Below, in pieces: positions 1 to 8,028 of a stretch of 64,000 bases of DNA; position 1 is the first letter of the stretch, and each line of letters begins with the position of its first letter. A program made the translations under genes and the position numbers. Source of the DNA: an uncultured Sphingopyxis sp. GTDB taxonomy: Bacteria; Pseudomonadota; Alphaproteobacteria; Sphingomonadales; Sphingomonadaceae. The notes below the pieces were generated by a model. That model did not search any database. It was not told the origin of the DNA and worked only from the letters and a program-made list of their open reading frames with translations. The stretch lies in assembly GCF_900078365.1 (NCBI RefSeq), contig NZ_LT598653.1:1240001-1304000 (forward strand), written 5' to 3'.

Positions 1-425
1 CGGCGAAGGCCGCTCTTGCTGCGAAGAACCGCTGGGATTTGAACGGGCCGCGCGGCGCGCTGCTGTTGAAGCCGCTGGCCGAGCGGCTGCGAGTGCTTCC
101 CGAGGGCCGGGCTTTGCCGCCCGAGGCGCTCGACCGGATCGCGGGAAGCTATATGTGCAGCCGCGCCAAGGCGTGCGTCGCGCTGTGGCTCGACGACAAG
201 AGGATCGGCGTGCTCGGGCAGAATGAGCCGGGCGATGCGCTGAATTTCGACTTCGTGACGCGAAATGACGCCGGCCAATGGGTGCAGGGCGATTGGGCGA
301 AGCCCGCGCGGGCTAACGCAAAAAGGCCGGCGGTCGATCTGTCGACGGCACAGATCGAGGTCGAGACGGTGACGCAGCGCCGCGTGCTGGTGAATGGCGA
401 GCCGGAATCGGGGACGTTCGAGTGA
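1..425 (+). CDS. C-terminal part of an unrecognised protein (truncated by window edge)
   Basis: An open frame enters from the left edge (codons in phase with base 3) and ends at TGA 423-425, giving about 140 residues. A TTG at 39 is the first possible start inside the window, but the upstream codons are open and look coding, so this is probably the tail of a longer protein. The visible part is hydrophilic, with two cysteines in a 'YMCSRAKACVALW' segment and no membrane helix. I do not recognise the family with confidence; a DUF4153-type C-terminus crossed my mind but is unsupported. A repeat-rich spacer separates it from gatC. Confidence 0.55.
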   Translation, partial: AKAALAAKNRWDLNGPRGALLLKPLAERLRVLPEGRALPPEALDRIAGSYMCSRAKACVALWLDDKRIGVLGQNEPGDALNFDFVTRNDAGQWVQGDWAKPARANAKRPAVDLSTAQIEVETVTQRRVLVNGEPESGTFE

Positions 426-437
426 GTTTTGTTCCTC

Positions 438-577
438 CCTGCCGCGAAGCGGTGGGGAGGTGGCAGCGGCGCAGCCGCTGACGGAGGGGCGAATAGCGCG
501 ACGTTGCGGCCCCTCCACCACTCGCTTCGCGAGCGGTCCCCCTCCCCATGGCTTCGCCACGGGGAGGATCGAGACGG
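438..577. repeat. Interspersed intergenic repeat (Ser/Leu-codon-like GC hairpins)
   Basis: The spacer holds several nested inverted repeats built from 'CCTCCCTGCCGCGAAGCGG' and 'GGAGGG'-type blocks, including 'ACTCGCTTCGCGAGCGG' and 'CCATGGCTTCGCCACGGGG'. No coding signal is convincing here. I recall similar blocks scattered between genes in sphingomonad genomes, so it is probably a member of a genome-wide repeat family; copy number cannot be seen from one window. Confidence 0.5.
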
Positions 578-633
578 TTGATGCGATCCGGCGGGGATGC
601 TAGCGGCGCGGCTTCGTTAAAGTTAGGGCGATC

Positions 634-936
634 ATGTCAATCGATCAGGCAACAGTAAGGAAAATCGCGTCGCTGGCGCGCATCGCGATCAGCGATGCCG
701 AGGCCGCCGCGATGGAAGGCGAACTCAACGGCATTTTGGGCTGGGTCGAGCAACTCGGCGAGGTCGATGTGACCGGGGTCGAGCCGATGACCGCGGTGAT
801 CCCGAACAAGCTGCGGCTGCGCGACGATGTCGTCGACGCCGACCCGCTGACCGGCGGCAACCGTCGGGACGATGTGCTGGCGAACGCGCCCGCGCCCCAG
901 CATGGGTTCTTTGGCGTGCCGAAGGTGATCGAATGA
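634..936 (+). CDS. gatC: Asp-tRNA(Asn)/Glu-tRNA(Gln) amidotransferase subunit C
   Basis: The 100-residue product matches GatC in length and pattern: 'IDQATVRKIASLARI' at the N-terminus, 'ELNGILGWVEQL' in the middle, 'GVEPMTAV', and the C-terminal 'R.D.V' and 'VLANAPAPQHGFFGVPKV' block. GatC is the small linker subunit that wraps around GatA and GatB and stabilises the heterotrimer, which makes Gln-tRNA(Gln) and/or Asn-tRNA(Asn) by transamidation of mischarged tRNAs in the cytoplasm. The ATG at 634 gives the canonical N-terminus. It is followed by gatA and gatB on the same strand, but the gaps contain repeats, so the genes need not be one tight operon. Confidence 0.96.
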   Translation: MSIDQATVRKIASLARIAISDAEAAAMEGELNGILGWVEQLGEVDVTGVEPMTAVIPNKLRLRDDVVDADPLTGGNRRDDVLANAPAPQHGFFGVPKVIE

Positions 937-950
937 TGCGCCTTGCTCTT

Positions 951-1058
951 TTTCCGTTCGCCCTGACCCCGGATCAGGTCCGGGGGAAGGGCCGTTCTCC
1001 TCTTCACCGTTCGAACAAGAAAGAACGGTGCTTCGACAAGCTCAGCACGAGCGGGTTT
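951..1058. repeat. Two interspersed repeat modules between gatC and gatA
   Basis: 'CCTGACCCCGGATCAGGTCCG' at about 961-981 is a hairpin-forming block, 'CACCGTTC...GAACGGTG' pairs at 1005-1030, and 'TGCTTCGACAAGCTCAGCA' follows. The last block reads in frame with gatA and creates a spurious 12-codon extension (GTG 1028) ahead of the true gatA start. Both blocks belong to types I know as dispersed intergenic repeats in sphingomonads. Confidence 0.5.
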
Positions 1059-1063
1059 GGGAA

Positions 1064-2545
1064 ATGACTGATCTTACAAATCTAACGGTCGCGCAGATCC
1101 GCGACGGGCACCGCGCGGGCGATTTCAGCGCCGTCGAGGTCGCCGAGGCGTTCAACGCCAATGTCGCGGGCGCGAAGGCGCTCAATGCGTTCATCGTCGA
1201 GACGCCCGAGCATGCGATCGCGGCGGCGAAGGCGGCCGATGCCGACCGCGCGGCGGGGACGCTCAAGCCCTTGTCGGGCGTGCCGATCGGGATGAAGGAT
1301 TTGTTCGCGACGAACGGCGTCCAGACCACCGCCGCGAGCCATATGCTCGAAGGCTTTGTCCCGCGCTATGAATCGACCGTTTCGGCGAAACTGTGGGACG
1401 CGGGTTGCGGGATGCTCGGCAAGCTCAACCTCGACCAGTTCGCGATGGGGTCGTCGAACGAGACGAGCTATTTCGGCAATGTGATTTCGCCATGGCGGCG
1501 CAAAGATGGCGGCAATGCCGCGCTCGCGCCGGGCGGCTCGTCGGGCGGCTCGTCGTCGGCGATCGCGGCGCGGCTCTGCCCCGCGGCGACGGGGACCGAC
1601 ACCGGCGGCTCGATCCGCCAGCCCGCGGCCTTCACCGGCATTTCGGGGATCAAGCCGACCTATGGCCGCTGCTCGCGCTGGGGCATCGTGGCGTTCGCGA
1701 GCTCGCTCGATCAGGCGGGGCCGATGGCGCGCGACGTCAAGGACTGCGCGATCATGCTCGAAAATATGGCGGGCTTCGATCCGAAGGATGCGACCAGCCT
1801 CGACCTGCCGGTGCCGAATTGGGAAGCGGCTTTGTCGAGCGATCTCAAGGGCAAGACGGTCGGTATTCCCAAGGAATATCGGCTGGAGGGCATCGATCCC
1901 GACATCGACGCGATGTGGGATGCGGGGATCGCGATGCTGAAGGATGCGGGGGCCGATGTCGTCGAGATCAGCCTGCCGCACACCAAATATGCGCTGCCGG
2001 CTTATTATATCATCGCGCCCGCCGAGGCGTCGTCGAACCTCGCGCGCTATGACGGCGTGCGTTACGGTTTGCGCGACCTGCCGCAGGGCGCGGGGCTGCA
2101 GGACATGTATGCGGCAACGCGCGCCGACGGCTTCGGGCCCGAGGTCAAGCGCCGCATCATGATCGGTACCTATGTGCTGTCGGCGGGTTTCTACGATGCC
2201 TATTACACGCAGGCGCAGAAGGTGCGGACGCTGATCGCGCGCGACTTCGAGCAGGCGTTCGGGGTGTGCGACGTGATCCTCGCGCCGACGGCGCCGTCGG
2301 CGGCGTTCGGGCTCGGCGAGAAGATGGCCGATCCGCTGGCGATGTATCTGAACGATGTGTTCGCGGTGCCCGCCAGCCTCGCGGGGCTGCCCGCGATGTC
2401 GGTGCCCGCCGCGCTGAACCGCGAAGGGCTGCCGCTGGGCTTGCAGATCATCGGCAAGGCGTTCGACGAGCAGGGCGTGCTGAACGCCGGGCTGGCGATC
2501 GAGGAGCGCGCGGGCTTTACGGCGCGGGCGGAGAAGTGGTGGTAG
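1064..2545 (+). CDS. gatA: Asp-tRNA(Asn)/Glu-tRNA(Gln) amidotransferase subunit A
   Basis: The 493-residue protein is an amidase-signature enzyme. It carries the catalytic lysine in 'GVPIGMKDLFATNG', the Gly/Ser-rich 'GGSSGGSSSAIAA' loop and the nucleophile region 'TDTGGSIRQPAAF', in the order and spacing of GatA. GatA hydrolyses glutamine to ammonia, which is channelled to GatB for amidation of Glu-tRNA(Gln) or Asp-tRNA(Asn). I start it at ATG 1064 ('MTDLTNLTVAQIRDG'); the in-frame GTG at 1028 lies in a dispersed repeat and is unlikely to be used. gatC lies upstream and gatB downstream. Confidence 0.97.
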   Translation: MTDLTNLTVAQIRDGHRAGDFSAVEVAEAFNANVAGAKALNAFIVETPEHAIAAAKAADADRAAGTLKPLSGVPIGMKDLFATNGVQTTAASHMLEGFVPRYESTVSAKLWDAGCGMLGKLNLDQFAMGSSNETSYFGNVISPWRRKDGGNAALAPGGSSGGSSSAIAARLCPAATGTDTGGSIRQPAAFTGISGIKPTYGRCSRWGIVAFASSLDQAGPMARDVKDCAIMLENMAGFDPKDATSLDLPVPNWEAALSSDLKGKTVGIPKEYRLEGIDPDIDAMWDAGIAMLKDAGADVVEISLPHTKYALPAYYIIAPAEASSNLARYDGVRYGLRDLPQGAGLQDMYAATRADGFGPEVKRRIMIGTYVLSAGFYDAYYTQAQKVRTLIARDFEQAFGVCDVILAPTAPSAAFGLGEKMADPLAMYLNDVFAVPASLAGLPAMSVPAALNREGLPLGLQIIGKAFDEQGVLNAGLAIEERAGFTARAEKWW

Positions 2546-2549
2546 CTCA

Positions 2550-2664
2550 CGTCGCCCCCGCGAAAGCTGGGGCCGCTGGCGGTGCGGCAGGACGGTAGCG
2601 ATCCCAGCTTTCGCTGGGATGACGAGATTGGCGAATGATCCTGGCTCTCGCCGGGATGACGAGG
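2550..2664. repeat. Palindromic repeat cluster between gatA and gatB
   Basis: 'GTCGCCCCCGCGAAAGCTGG' is followed by the roughly complementary 'CCCAGCTTTCGCTGGGATGA' and then by another partial copy, 'CTCTCGCCGGGATGACG'. These are imperfect versions of the inverted repeats at 5518, 7382, 9691 and 10817. They split an otherwise conserved gene pair and could form strong RNA hairpins between gatA and gatB. Confidence 0.6.
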
Positions 2665-2671
2665 AAAAAAG

Positions 2672-4138
2672 ATGTCTGACTATCGCATCAAGGGCGAAAC
2701 CGGCGAGTGGGAGGTCGTGATCGGCCTTGAGGTCCATGCGCAGGTCACCTCCAACGCCAAGCTGTTCTCGGGCGCCGCGACGGCGTTCGGGGCGGAGCCG
2801 AACACGCAGGTGTCGCTCGTCGACGCCGCGATGCCGGGAATGTTGCCAGTGCCGAACCGCGAGTGCATCCGTCAGGCGGTGCGCACGGGGATGGCGATCG
2901 AGGCCGAGATCAACAGATGGTCGCGCTTCGACCGCAAGAATTATTTCTATGCCGACCTGCCGCAGGGTTACCAGATTTCGCAGCTTTATCATCCGCTTGT
3001 CGGCGAAGGTTCGCTGACGATCGCAGCCGATGAGAAGGCGGGTATCCCCGCCGACAAGGTGATCGGGATCGAACGCATCCATGTCGAGCAGGACGCCGGC
3101 AAGCTGATGCACGACCAGCATCCGACGATGTCCTATGTCGACCTCAACCGCTCGGGCGTCGCGCTGATGGAGATCGTCTCGCGCCCCGACATGCGCTCGC
3201 CTGCGGAAGCCGGGGCCTATGTGCGCAAGCTGCGTTCGATCCTGCGCTATGTCGGCTCGTGCGACGGCAATATGGAAGAGGGCTCGATGCGCGCCGACGT
3301 GAACGTGTCGGTGCGCAAGCCCGGCGGCGAATTCGGCACGCGTACCGAGACGAAGAACGTCAATTCGGTGCGCTTCGTGATGGCGGTGATCGAGGGCGAG
3401 GCGAAGCGCCAGGTCGAACTGATCGAAAGCGGCGGCACGGTGGTGCAGGAAACGCGGCTTTACGATCCCGACCGCAACGAGACGCGATCGATGCGGTCAA
3501 AGGAAGATGCGCATGATTACCGCTACTTCCCCGATCCCGACCTGCTGCCGCTGGAACTCGACGATGCGTTTCTGGCCGAGTGCCGGGCGAGCCTGCCCGA
3601 ACTGCCCGACGCCAAGCGCGCGCGCTATCTGGGGCTGGGCATTTCGGCCTATAACGCCGATGTGCTGACCGCCGAGGTCGAGGCGGCGCGCTGGTTCGAC
3701 GCGCTGCTCGAAGCGGGCGCGAAGCCCGTCGCGGCGGCGAACTGGGTGACGAGCGAGCTGTTCGGCGCGCTCAATCGTCTGGGACGCGACATTTCCGATT
3801 CGCCGGTTTCGCCCGCGCAGGCCGCTGAATTGCTCGGGCTCGTCGCCGACGGGACGATTTCGGGGACGATTGCGAAGCAGGTGTTCGAGAAGATGCTCGA
3901 GACGGGCGACGGCGCCGCGGTCATCGTCGACCGCGAGGGGCTCAAGCAGACGAGCGACACCGGCGCGATCGAGGCCGAGATCGCCAAGGTCCTCGCCGCC
4001 AATGCCGACAAGGTCGAGCAGTATAAGGGCGGCAAGGAAGCACTGTTCGGCTTCTTCGTCGGACAGACGATGAAGGCGATGCAGGGCAAGGCGAACCCGC
4101 AGGTGGTGAACGAACTGCTGAAGAAGGCGCTGAACTGA
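2672..4138 (+). CDS. gatB: Asp-tRNA(Asn)/Glu-tRNA(Gln) amidotransferase subunit B
   Basis: This 488-residue protein is a full-length GatB. The family signature 'VIGLEVHAQVTSNAKLFSG' is at the N-terminus, 'YFYADLPQGYQISQ' and 'QDAGKLMHD' follow in the kinase-like catalytic core, and 'SKEDAHDYRYFPDPDL' leads to the C-terminal YqeY-like tRNA-binding domain ending 'KANPQVVNELLKKAL'. GatB phosphorylates the mischarged aminoacyl-tRNA and amidates it with ammonia from GatA. Together with gatC and gatA the complete transamidation complex is present. The ATG at 2672 gives the expected N-terminus. Confidence 0.97.
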   Translation: MSDYRIKGETGEWEVVIGLEVHAQVTSNAKLFSGAATAFGAEPNTQVSLVDAAMPGMLPVPNRECIRQAVRTGMAIEAEINRWSRFDRKNYFYADLPQGYQISQLYHPLVGEGSLTIAADEKAGIPADKVIGIERIHVEQDAGKLMHDQHPTMSYVDLNRSGVALMEIVSRPDMRSPAEAGAYVRKLRSILRYVGSCDGNMEEGSMRADVNVSVRKPGGEFGTRTETKNVNSVRFVMAVIEGEAKRQVELIESGGTVVQETRLYDPDRNETRSMRSKEDAHDYRYFPDPDLLPLELDDAFLAECRASLPELPDAKRARYLGLGISAYNADVLTAEVEAARWFDALLEAGAKPVAAANWVTSELFGALNRLGRDISDSPVSPAQAAELLGLVADGTISGTIAKQVFEKMLETGDGAAVIVDREGLKQTSDTGAIEAEIAKVLAANADKVEQYKGGKEALFGFFVGQTMKAMQGKANPQVVNELLKKALN

Positions 4139-4140
4139 GG

Positions 4141-5481
4141 ATGCGCGCGATGCTTCGCGCGCTCCTGACCCTCTGGCTGCTGGTCGCCGGCACGGCTTTC
4201 GCGCGCGCCGAGACGATCGTCTTCACCGACGTCAACGTCGTGCCGATGGACCGCGAACGCGTGATTCCGCGCACGACGGTGATCGTCACCGACGGCGTGA
4301 TTTCGAGCATCGGGATCAAGGCGAAGCTGCCCGCGGGCACGCCGGTGATCGACGGCAAAGGCGCGTGGCTGGTGCCGGGGCTCGCCGACATGCACAATCA
4401 TGTGACGACGCGCGGCGACCTGACGCTGCTGCTCGCGAACGGCGTCACCACGATGCTCAACATGGGTGAGGCGACGAACAGCTTCGCCGGGCGCACGCGG
4501 ATCGCGGTGAACAAGGGCGAGGTGCCGGGGCCGCACATCTTCACCGCGCTCGCGGTCGATGGCGACCCGCAATATGGGCATCTGGTCATCGACACGCCCG
4601 AGGATGCGCGCGCGATCGTCGGGATCGCGAAGGCGAACGGCTACAGCTTCATCAAAGTCTATACGAACCTGTCGGCCGATGCCTTCGCGGCGTTGGCCGA
4701 GGAGGCGAAAGCGCAGGGCGTCGGCATCGTCGGCCACAATGCGAAGGCAGTCGGGCTCGCGCGGCAGCTTGCGGCGGGGCAGGCGATGGTCGCGCATGTC
4801 GAGGAATTCTTCTACGGTTTCTTCCCCGAGCCGCCCGCCGACGATCCGAACGCGCCGCCCGACGACGCGCGGATCGCCGATGCGATCGCGCTGGTGAAGG
4901 CGCACGGCGCCTTCGTGACGTCGGACCTGTTCAACTATCGCGCGATCGCGGCGCAGTTCGGTAAGCCCGAGGTCGTGAAAGCCTATCTGGCGGCGCCCGA
5001 GGCGCGCTATCTGTCGCCGGGCGACCGGATCGGCTGGGCACAGTCGGGCTATCAGAAAAAGGCGGTCGACCTGTCGCGGCGGGTGGCGTTCGAAGCGCGC
5101 TTCGTGAAGGCGATGGCCGATGCGGGCGTGCCCTTGATCACCGGTGGCGACGCGCCGTCGATCCCCGGGGAGGTTCCGGGCTTCGCGCTGCACGAAGAGA
5201 TCGACGCGATGCTCGGCGCCGGGCTGACCCCGTGGCAGGCGCTGTCGGCAGCGACGCGCACGCCGGGCGAATTCATCGCGAAGACGGTGCCGGGGGCGGC
5301 GAAGTTCGGCGTGGTGGCGCCGGGCTATCGCGCCGGCCTGCTGCTCGTCGCCGACAATCCGCTCGAAAATCCCGCGACCTTGCGGGCCCCGCTTGGCGTG
5401 ATGGCGGGCAGGCGGTGGTATGATGCGGCGGCGCTTAAGACGATGCTGGAGGATGTCGCGGCGAAGCGCGTCGTTCCTTAA
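4141..5481 (+). CDS. Exported amidohydrolase (imidazolonepropionase-like)
   Basis: The 446-residue product begins with a signal peptide ('MRAMLRALLTLWLLVAGTAF', cleavage near ARA-E) and is probably periplasmic. A metal-dependent amidohydrolase fold is indicated by the 'GLADMHNHV' metal motif near residue 85, a conserved histidine in 'GHNAKAVG' near 200, and 'GGDAPSIPG' with its catalytic aspartate near 338. The C-terminal 'G.IA.G..ADLLLV..NPL' pattern is typical of exported imidazolonepropionase-like hydrolases and prolidases. Substrate cannot be predicted. It starts 2 bp after the gatB stop, so it may be read with gatB, and it converges with the next amidohydrolase across a perfect inverted repeat. 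Confidence 0.8.
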   Translation: MRAMLRALLTLWLLVAGTAFARAETIVFTDVNVVPMDRERVIPRTTVIVTDGVISSIGIKAKLPAGTPVIDGKGAWLVPGLADMHNHVTTRGDLTLLLANGVTTMLNMGEATNSFAGRTRIAVNKGEVPGPHIFTALAVDGDPQYGHLVIDTPEDARAIVGIAKANGYSFIKVYTNLSADAFAALAEEAKAQGVGIVGHNAKAVGLARQLAAGQAMVAHVEEFFYGFFPEPPADDPNAPPDDARIADAIALVKAHGAFVTSDLFNYRAIAAQFGKPEVVKAYLAAPEARYLSPGDRIGWAQSGYQKKAVDLSRRVAFEARFVKAMADAGVPLITGGDAPSIPGEVPGFALHEEIDAMLGAGLTPWQALSAATRTPGEFIAKTVPGAAKFGVVAPGYRAGLLLVADNPLENPATLRAPLGVMAGRRWYDAAALKTMLEDVAAKRVVP

Positions 5482-5517
5482 AGCGTGATCGGGTTAGACT
5501 GAAACGCCCTTCCTTCC

Positions 5518-5595
5518 CGTCATCCCGGCGAAGGCCGGGATCTCGCCGGTGCATCAGGCCGAAACGGGGAGATCCCGGCCTTCGCCGGGATGACG
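5518..5595. repeat. Perfect 27-bp inverted repeat between convergent genes
   Basis: The left arm (5518-5544, 'CGTCATCCCGGCGAAGGCC'...) and right arm (5569-5595) are exact reverse complements over 27 bp with a 24-base loop. It lies between two convergent stop codons and could act as a bidirectional terminator. The sequence class is a widespread alphaproteobacterial dispersed palindrome. Confidence 0.8.
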
Positions 5596-5618
5596 ATTCT
5601 ATCAAATATGATCAGCCT

Positions 5619-7304
5619 CTAATCGGCCGCCTTCCAGACGCTGCGGCCTTCCTTGATCGTTTCGCGGACCCTGATGTCCTTGATGCCGTCCACCGGCGTC
5701 GTCAGCGGGTTCTTGTCGAGGATCACGAAGTCGGCGAGCAGGCCCGGCTTGATGCGGCCCTTGCGGTCTTCTTCGAACGCTTGCCAGGCCGGACCGGTGG
5801 TGAGCGCCTGGAGCGCGGCATAGGCGTCGACGCGCTCGCCTGCGCCGCTGACGACGCCGGTGGGCGAAACGCGCGCCATCGCGGTCCAGAGCATGAACAT
5901 CGGGTCGATTGGCGTGACCGGAAAGTCGCTGTGGTTCGAGGGCGTCAGCCCCGCGGCTTTGGCGGACTTCATCGGGCTGATGAAATCGACGACCTCGGCG
6001 GGGAAATTCCGGCGGTGGGTGTCGGCCCAATACCATGTGTGGTTGGTGAAATAGGCGGGGCCGACGCCGATGCGTTTGTATGCGGCGAGCTGGTCGGGGC
6101 GCTGGAACTGCGAATGGATGATGATCGGGCGGCGGTCGTCGGCGGCGGTGATCCCCAGCGCGTCATAGGTTTTGATCGCCATGTCGATCGCGGCGTCGCC
6201 ATTGGCGTGCGCGAAAATCTGCCAGCCGCGGTCGTTCACCTTGGCCGCGGCGGCGCGAAAGGCGCCGGGGGCGATATTGGGGTGGCCGTGCCACGGATTC
6301 TCGCCCGTCGGGCTGCCCAGCGCATAGTCGCGGGTGAAATAGCCGGTGCGCGCCTGCACCGAACCGTCGAGAATGAATTTGATCCCCTGCAGCTTGGCAT
6401 GGCCCCGATAGACCCCGAATTCGAGAGCGGGGTCGGCGAGCAGCTTGTCGAGCCCGGTGTAGAGCGGGAGGAGCGCGAGATCGATTTTCAGGCGTTCGCG
6501 CGCCGCGGCGCCGGTGAAGAAAGCGATGTCGCCGAGCAGCGTCGCGCCGTCCTGCGCATGGGTGTAGCCGTGGGCGAAATAGCGTTGCTGTGCGGCGTCG
6601 AGCGTCGCCAGCCGCTGGTCCAGCGTCGGTTTCGGCATCGCGCCGTGGATGATGAAGGCGGCGGTTTCGAGCAGCACGCCGTTGAGGCGCCCTTCGGCAT
6701 CGCGCAGGAAGGTGCCGCCGGGCGGCGGCGTGCTGGCATCGGTCAAATGCGCGGCGGCGAGGGTGGCGCTGTTGGCGACCAGCGAATGCAGCGAGCTGTG
6801 CAGCACGACGATGTTGCGGTCGGCGGCTATGGCGTCGAGTTCGGCGCGGGTGATGTGTCGTTTTTCGGCAAGCTTCTGATCGTCATATTGCCACACGACG
6901 ACCCAGCCGCCCGCGGGGATCGCGCGTGCGTCGATGAAGCCGCGAATCGCGGCCTGGAGCGAAGCGATGTCGGTGACGGGCGGCAGCGACGGATCGTCGA
7001 GGTCGAGCCCGCTCGCCATCTGCATCATCGCCGAAAAATGCGAATGGGCGTCGATGAAGCCGGGGAGGAGGGTGGCGCCGTGAAGGTCGTGGATTGCGGC
7101 GTCGCTGCCCGCCACTTTGCGCGCCTCCTGCTCCGTGCCGACGAAGGCGATGCGGTCGCCCCTGGTGACGACGGCCTCGACGCTTTGGGGGGTGTCGCCG
7201 TCCATGGTGATGATCGGGCCGCCGCGATAGAGGATCGTGTCCTGTGCGGCGGCGGGCGTTGTGGTTGCCAAAAGCAGCGCGATGGCGGCGGTGATGGATT
7301 TCAT
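5619..7304 (-). CDS. Exported amidohydrolase, YtcJ/amidohydrolase-3 family
   Basis: The 561-residue protein has an N-terminal signal peptide ('MKSITAAIALLLATTTPAAA' then Q-D). It shows the YtcJ-like layout: 'LLPGFIDAHSHFSAMMQMA' with two metal histidines, 'FAHANGDAAID', 'IIHSQF' and 'LTPSNHSDFPVTPIDP', and a C-terminal 'GRIKPGLLADFVILDKNPL' beta-sandwich tail. Members hydrolyse amide or cyclic amide bonds; the natural substrate is usually unknown. The start at 7304 is preceded by a GGGGAGAG ribosome site, and the longer in-frame start at 7355 is therefore rejected. It is unrelated in subfamily to the neighbouring convergent amidohydrolase, although both look periplasmic. Confidence 0.85.
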   Translation of the reverse strand: MKSITAAIALLLATTTPAAAQDTILYRGGPIITMDGDTPQSVEAVVTRGDRIAFVGTEQEARKVAGSDAAIHDLHGATLLPGFIDAHSHFSAMMQMASGLDLDDPSLPPVTDIASLQAAIRGFIDARAIPAGGWVVVWQYDDQKLAEKRHITRAELDAIAADRNIVVLHSSLHSLVANSATLAAAHLTDASTPPPGGTFLRDAEGRLNGVLLETAAFIIHGAMPKPTLDQRLATLDAAQQRYFAHGYTHAQDGATLLGDIAFFTGAAARERLKIDLALLPLYTGLDKLLADPALEFGVYRGHAKLQGIKFILDGSVQARTGYFTRDYALGSPTGENPWHGHPNIAPGAFRAAAAKVNDRGWQIFAHANGDAAIDMAIKTYDALGITAADDRRPIIIHSQFQRPDQLAAYKRIGVGPAYFTNHTWYWADTHRRNFPAEVVDFISPMKSAKAAGLTPSNHSDFPVTPIDPMFMLWTAMARVSPTGVVSGAGERVDAYAALQALTTGPAWQAFEEDRKGRIKPGLLADFVILDKNPLTTPVDGIKDIRVRETIKEGRSVWKAAD

Positions 7305-7381
7305 TTGTCTCTCCCCTTGAACGCCCACCGTGCGGAGGGAGAGAGGAGAGGTCAAGTATTCCTGAGCAATCTAATCTTCCT

Positions 7382-7453
7382 CGTCATCCCCGCGAAAGCG
7401 GGAACCCAGCGAACCGAAGGCGCAACTGGGTTCCCGCTTTCGCGGGAATGACG
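7382..7453. repeat. 28-bp inverted repeat
   Basis: The arms at 7382-7409 and 7426-7453 pair almost perfectly ('CGTCATCCCCGCGAAAGCGG' type) around a 16-base loop. The repeat lies between the Pro-rich small gene and the amidohydrolase, both on the minus strand, where it could attenuate read-through. It belongs to the same family as the repeats at 5518 and 9691. Confidence 0.75.
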
Positions 7454-7468
7454 AATTGTGAGGCGGCG

Positions 7469-7666
7469 TCACACCTCCTGCGGCGGCACTTCGCTCGGGC
7501 CGCGGCCGGGCTGGTCGATGTCGCCGCCGCCTGGGCGGCCGGGGACTTCGGCGGGCTGGCCGGCGGGGTCTTCGAGCGGGGTGGGCTGCACCGGCTTTTC
7601 GGGCGGCGATTGCGGTTCGATCGTATCGGGCTTCGGCTTGGGCAGCGGGTCGGGGCTACTGACCAT
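7469..7666 (-). CDS. Small Pro-rich protein, conserved-looking, function unknown
   Basis: A 65-residue protein of which about a quarter is proline ('VSSPDPLPKPKPDTIEPQSP' at the N-terminus, 'DQPGRGPSEVPPQE' at the C-terminus). There is no signal peptide or membrane helix, and it is probably unstructured. The ATG at 7666 is preceded by a strong AAGGAGA ribosome site, the main reason to accept it. I recall similar very short Pro-rich proteins with a 'PG.GP.EVPP' ending in sphingomonads, without known function. The longer frame reading through the tRNA gene is spurious. Confidence 0.65.
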   Translation of the reverse strand: MVSSPDPLPKPKPDTIEPQSPPEKPVQPTPLEDPAGQPAEVPGRPGGGDIDQPGRGPSEVPPQEV

Positions 7667-7856
7667 GATCTTTCTCCTTGGATCAACCAACGAACGGGCG
7701 CGAAGCATGTTCCGCCCGCGGGCGCCGAGCATGTTCCGCCCGCGGAACAGGGGGCTTTCCGCCCTTGCCCTCGGCCACGCGTCTGCTATAGCCCCGCGCG
7801 GCCCGCACGGGCGTGCGCGGCAGCGCGCGATTTCGTGCACCCGGCCGAAAACACCT

Positions 7857-7941
7857 GCGGGCGTGGCGGAATTGGTAGACGCGCTGGTTTTAGGTACCAG
7901 TATCGCAAGATGTGGGGGTTCGAGTCCCTTCGCCCGCACCA
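7857..7941 (+). tRNA. tRNA-Leu (anticodon UAG)
   Basis: A complete class II tRNA: acceptor arms GCGGGCG (7857-7863) and CGCCCGC (7931-7937) pair fully and are followed by ACCA. The D-loop 'GGCGGAATTGGTAGACGCG', the anticodon stem CTGGT/ACCAG around loop TTTAGGT (anticodon TAG), a long variable arm and the T-loop 'GGTTCGAGTCC' are all present. It reads CUA and probably other CUN codons. CCA is encoded. Confidence 0.97.
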
Positions 7942-8028
7942 ATCCGCAATGCAGGCCGGGATCATGGGGAACTCCGCCATTTTGGCGGGGTTCGATACGA
8001 GATTTTGAGCAAGGATAAGACCAAGGCA

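Noticed and set aside
1082..3121. 679-codon open frame on the minus strand opposite gatA and the start of gatB
   Set aside because: It is a shadow frame of high-GC sequence: no ribosome site, Arg/His-rich composition, and it crosses the intergenic repeats while the plus strand encodes textbook gatA/gatB.
5781..7451. 556-codon frame on the plus strand opposite the amidohydrolase
   Set aside because: Antisense shadow of a clearly conserved minus-strand gene with signal peptide and metal motifs.
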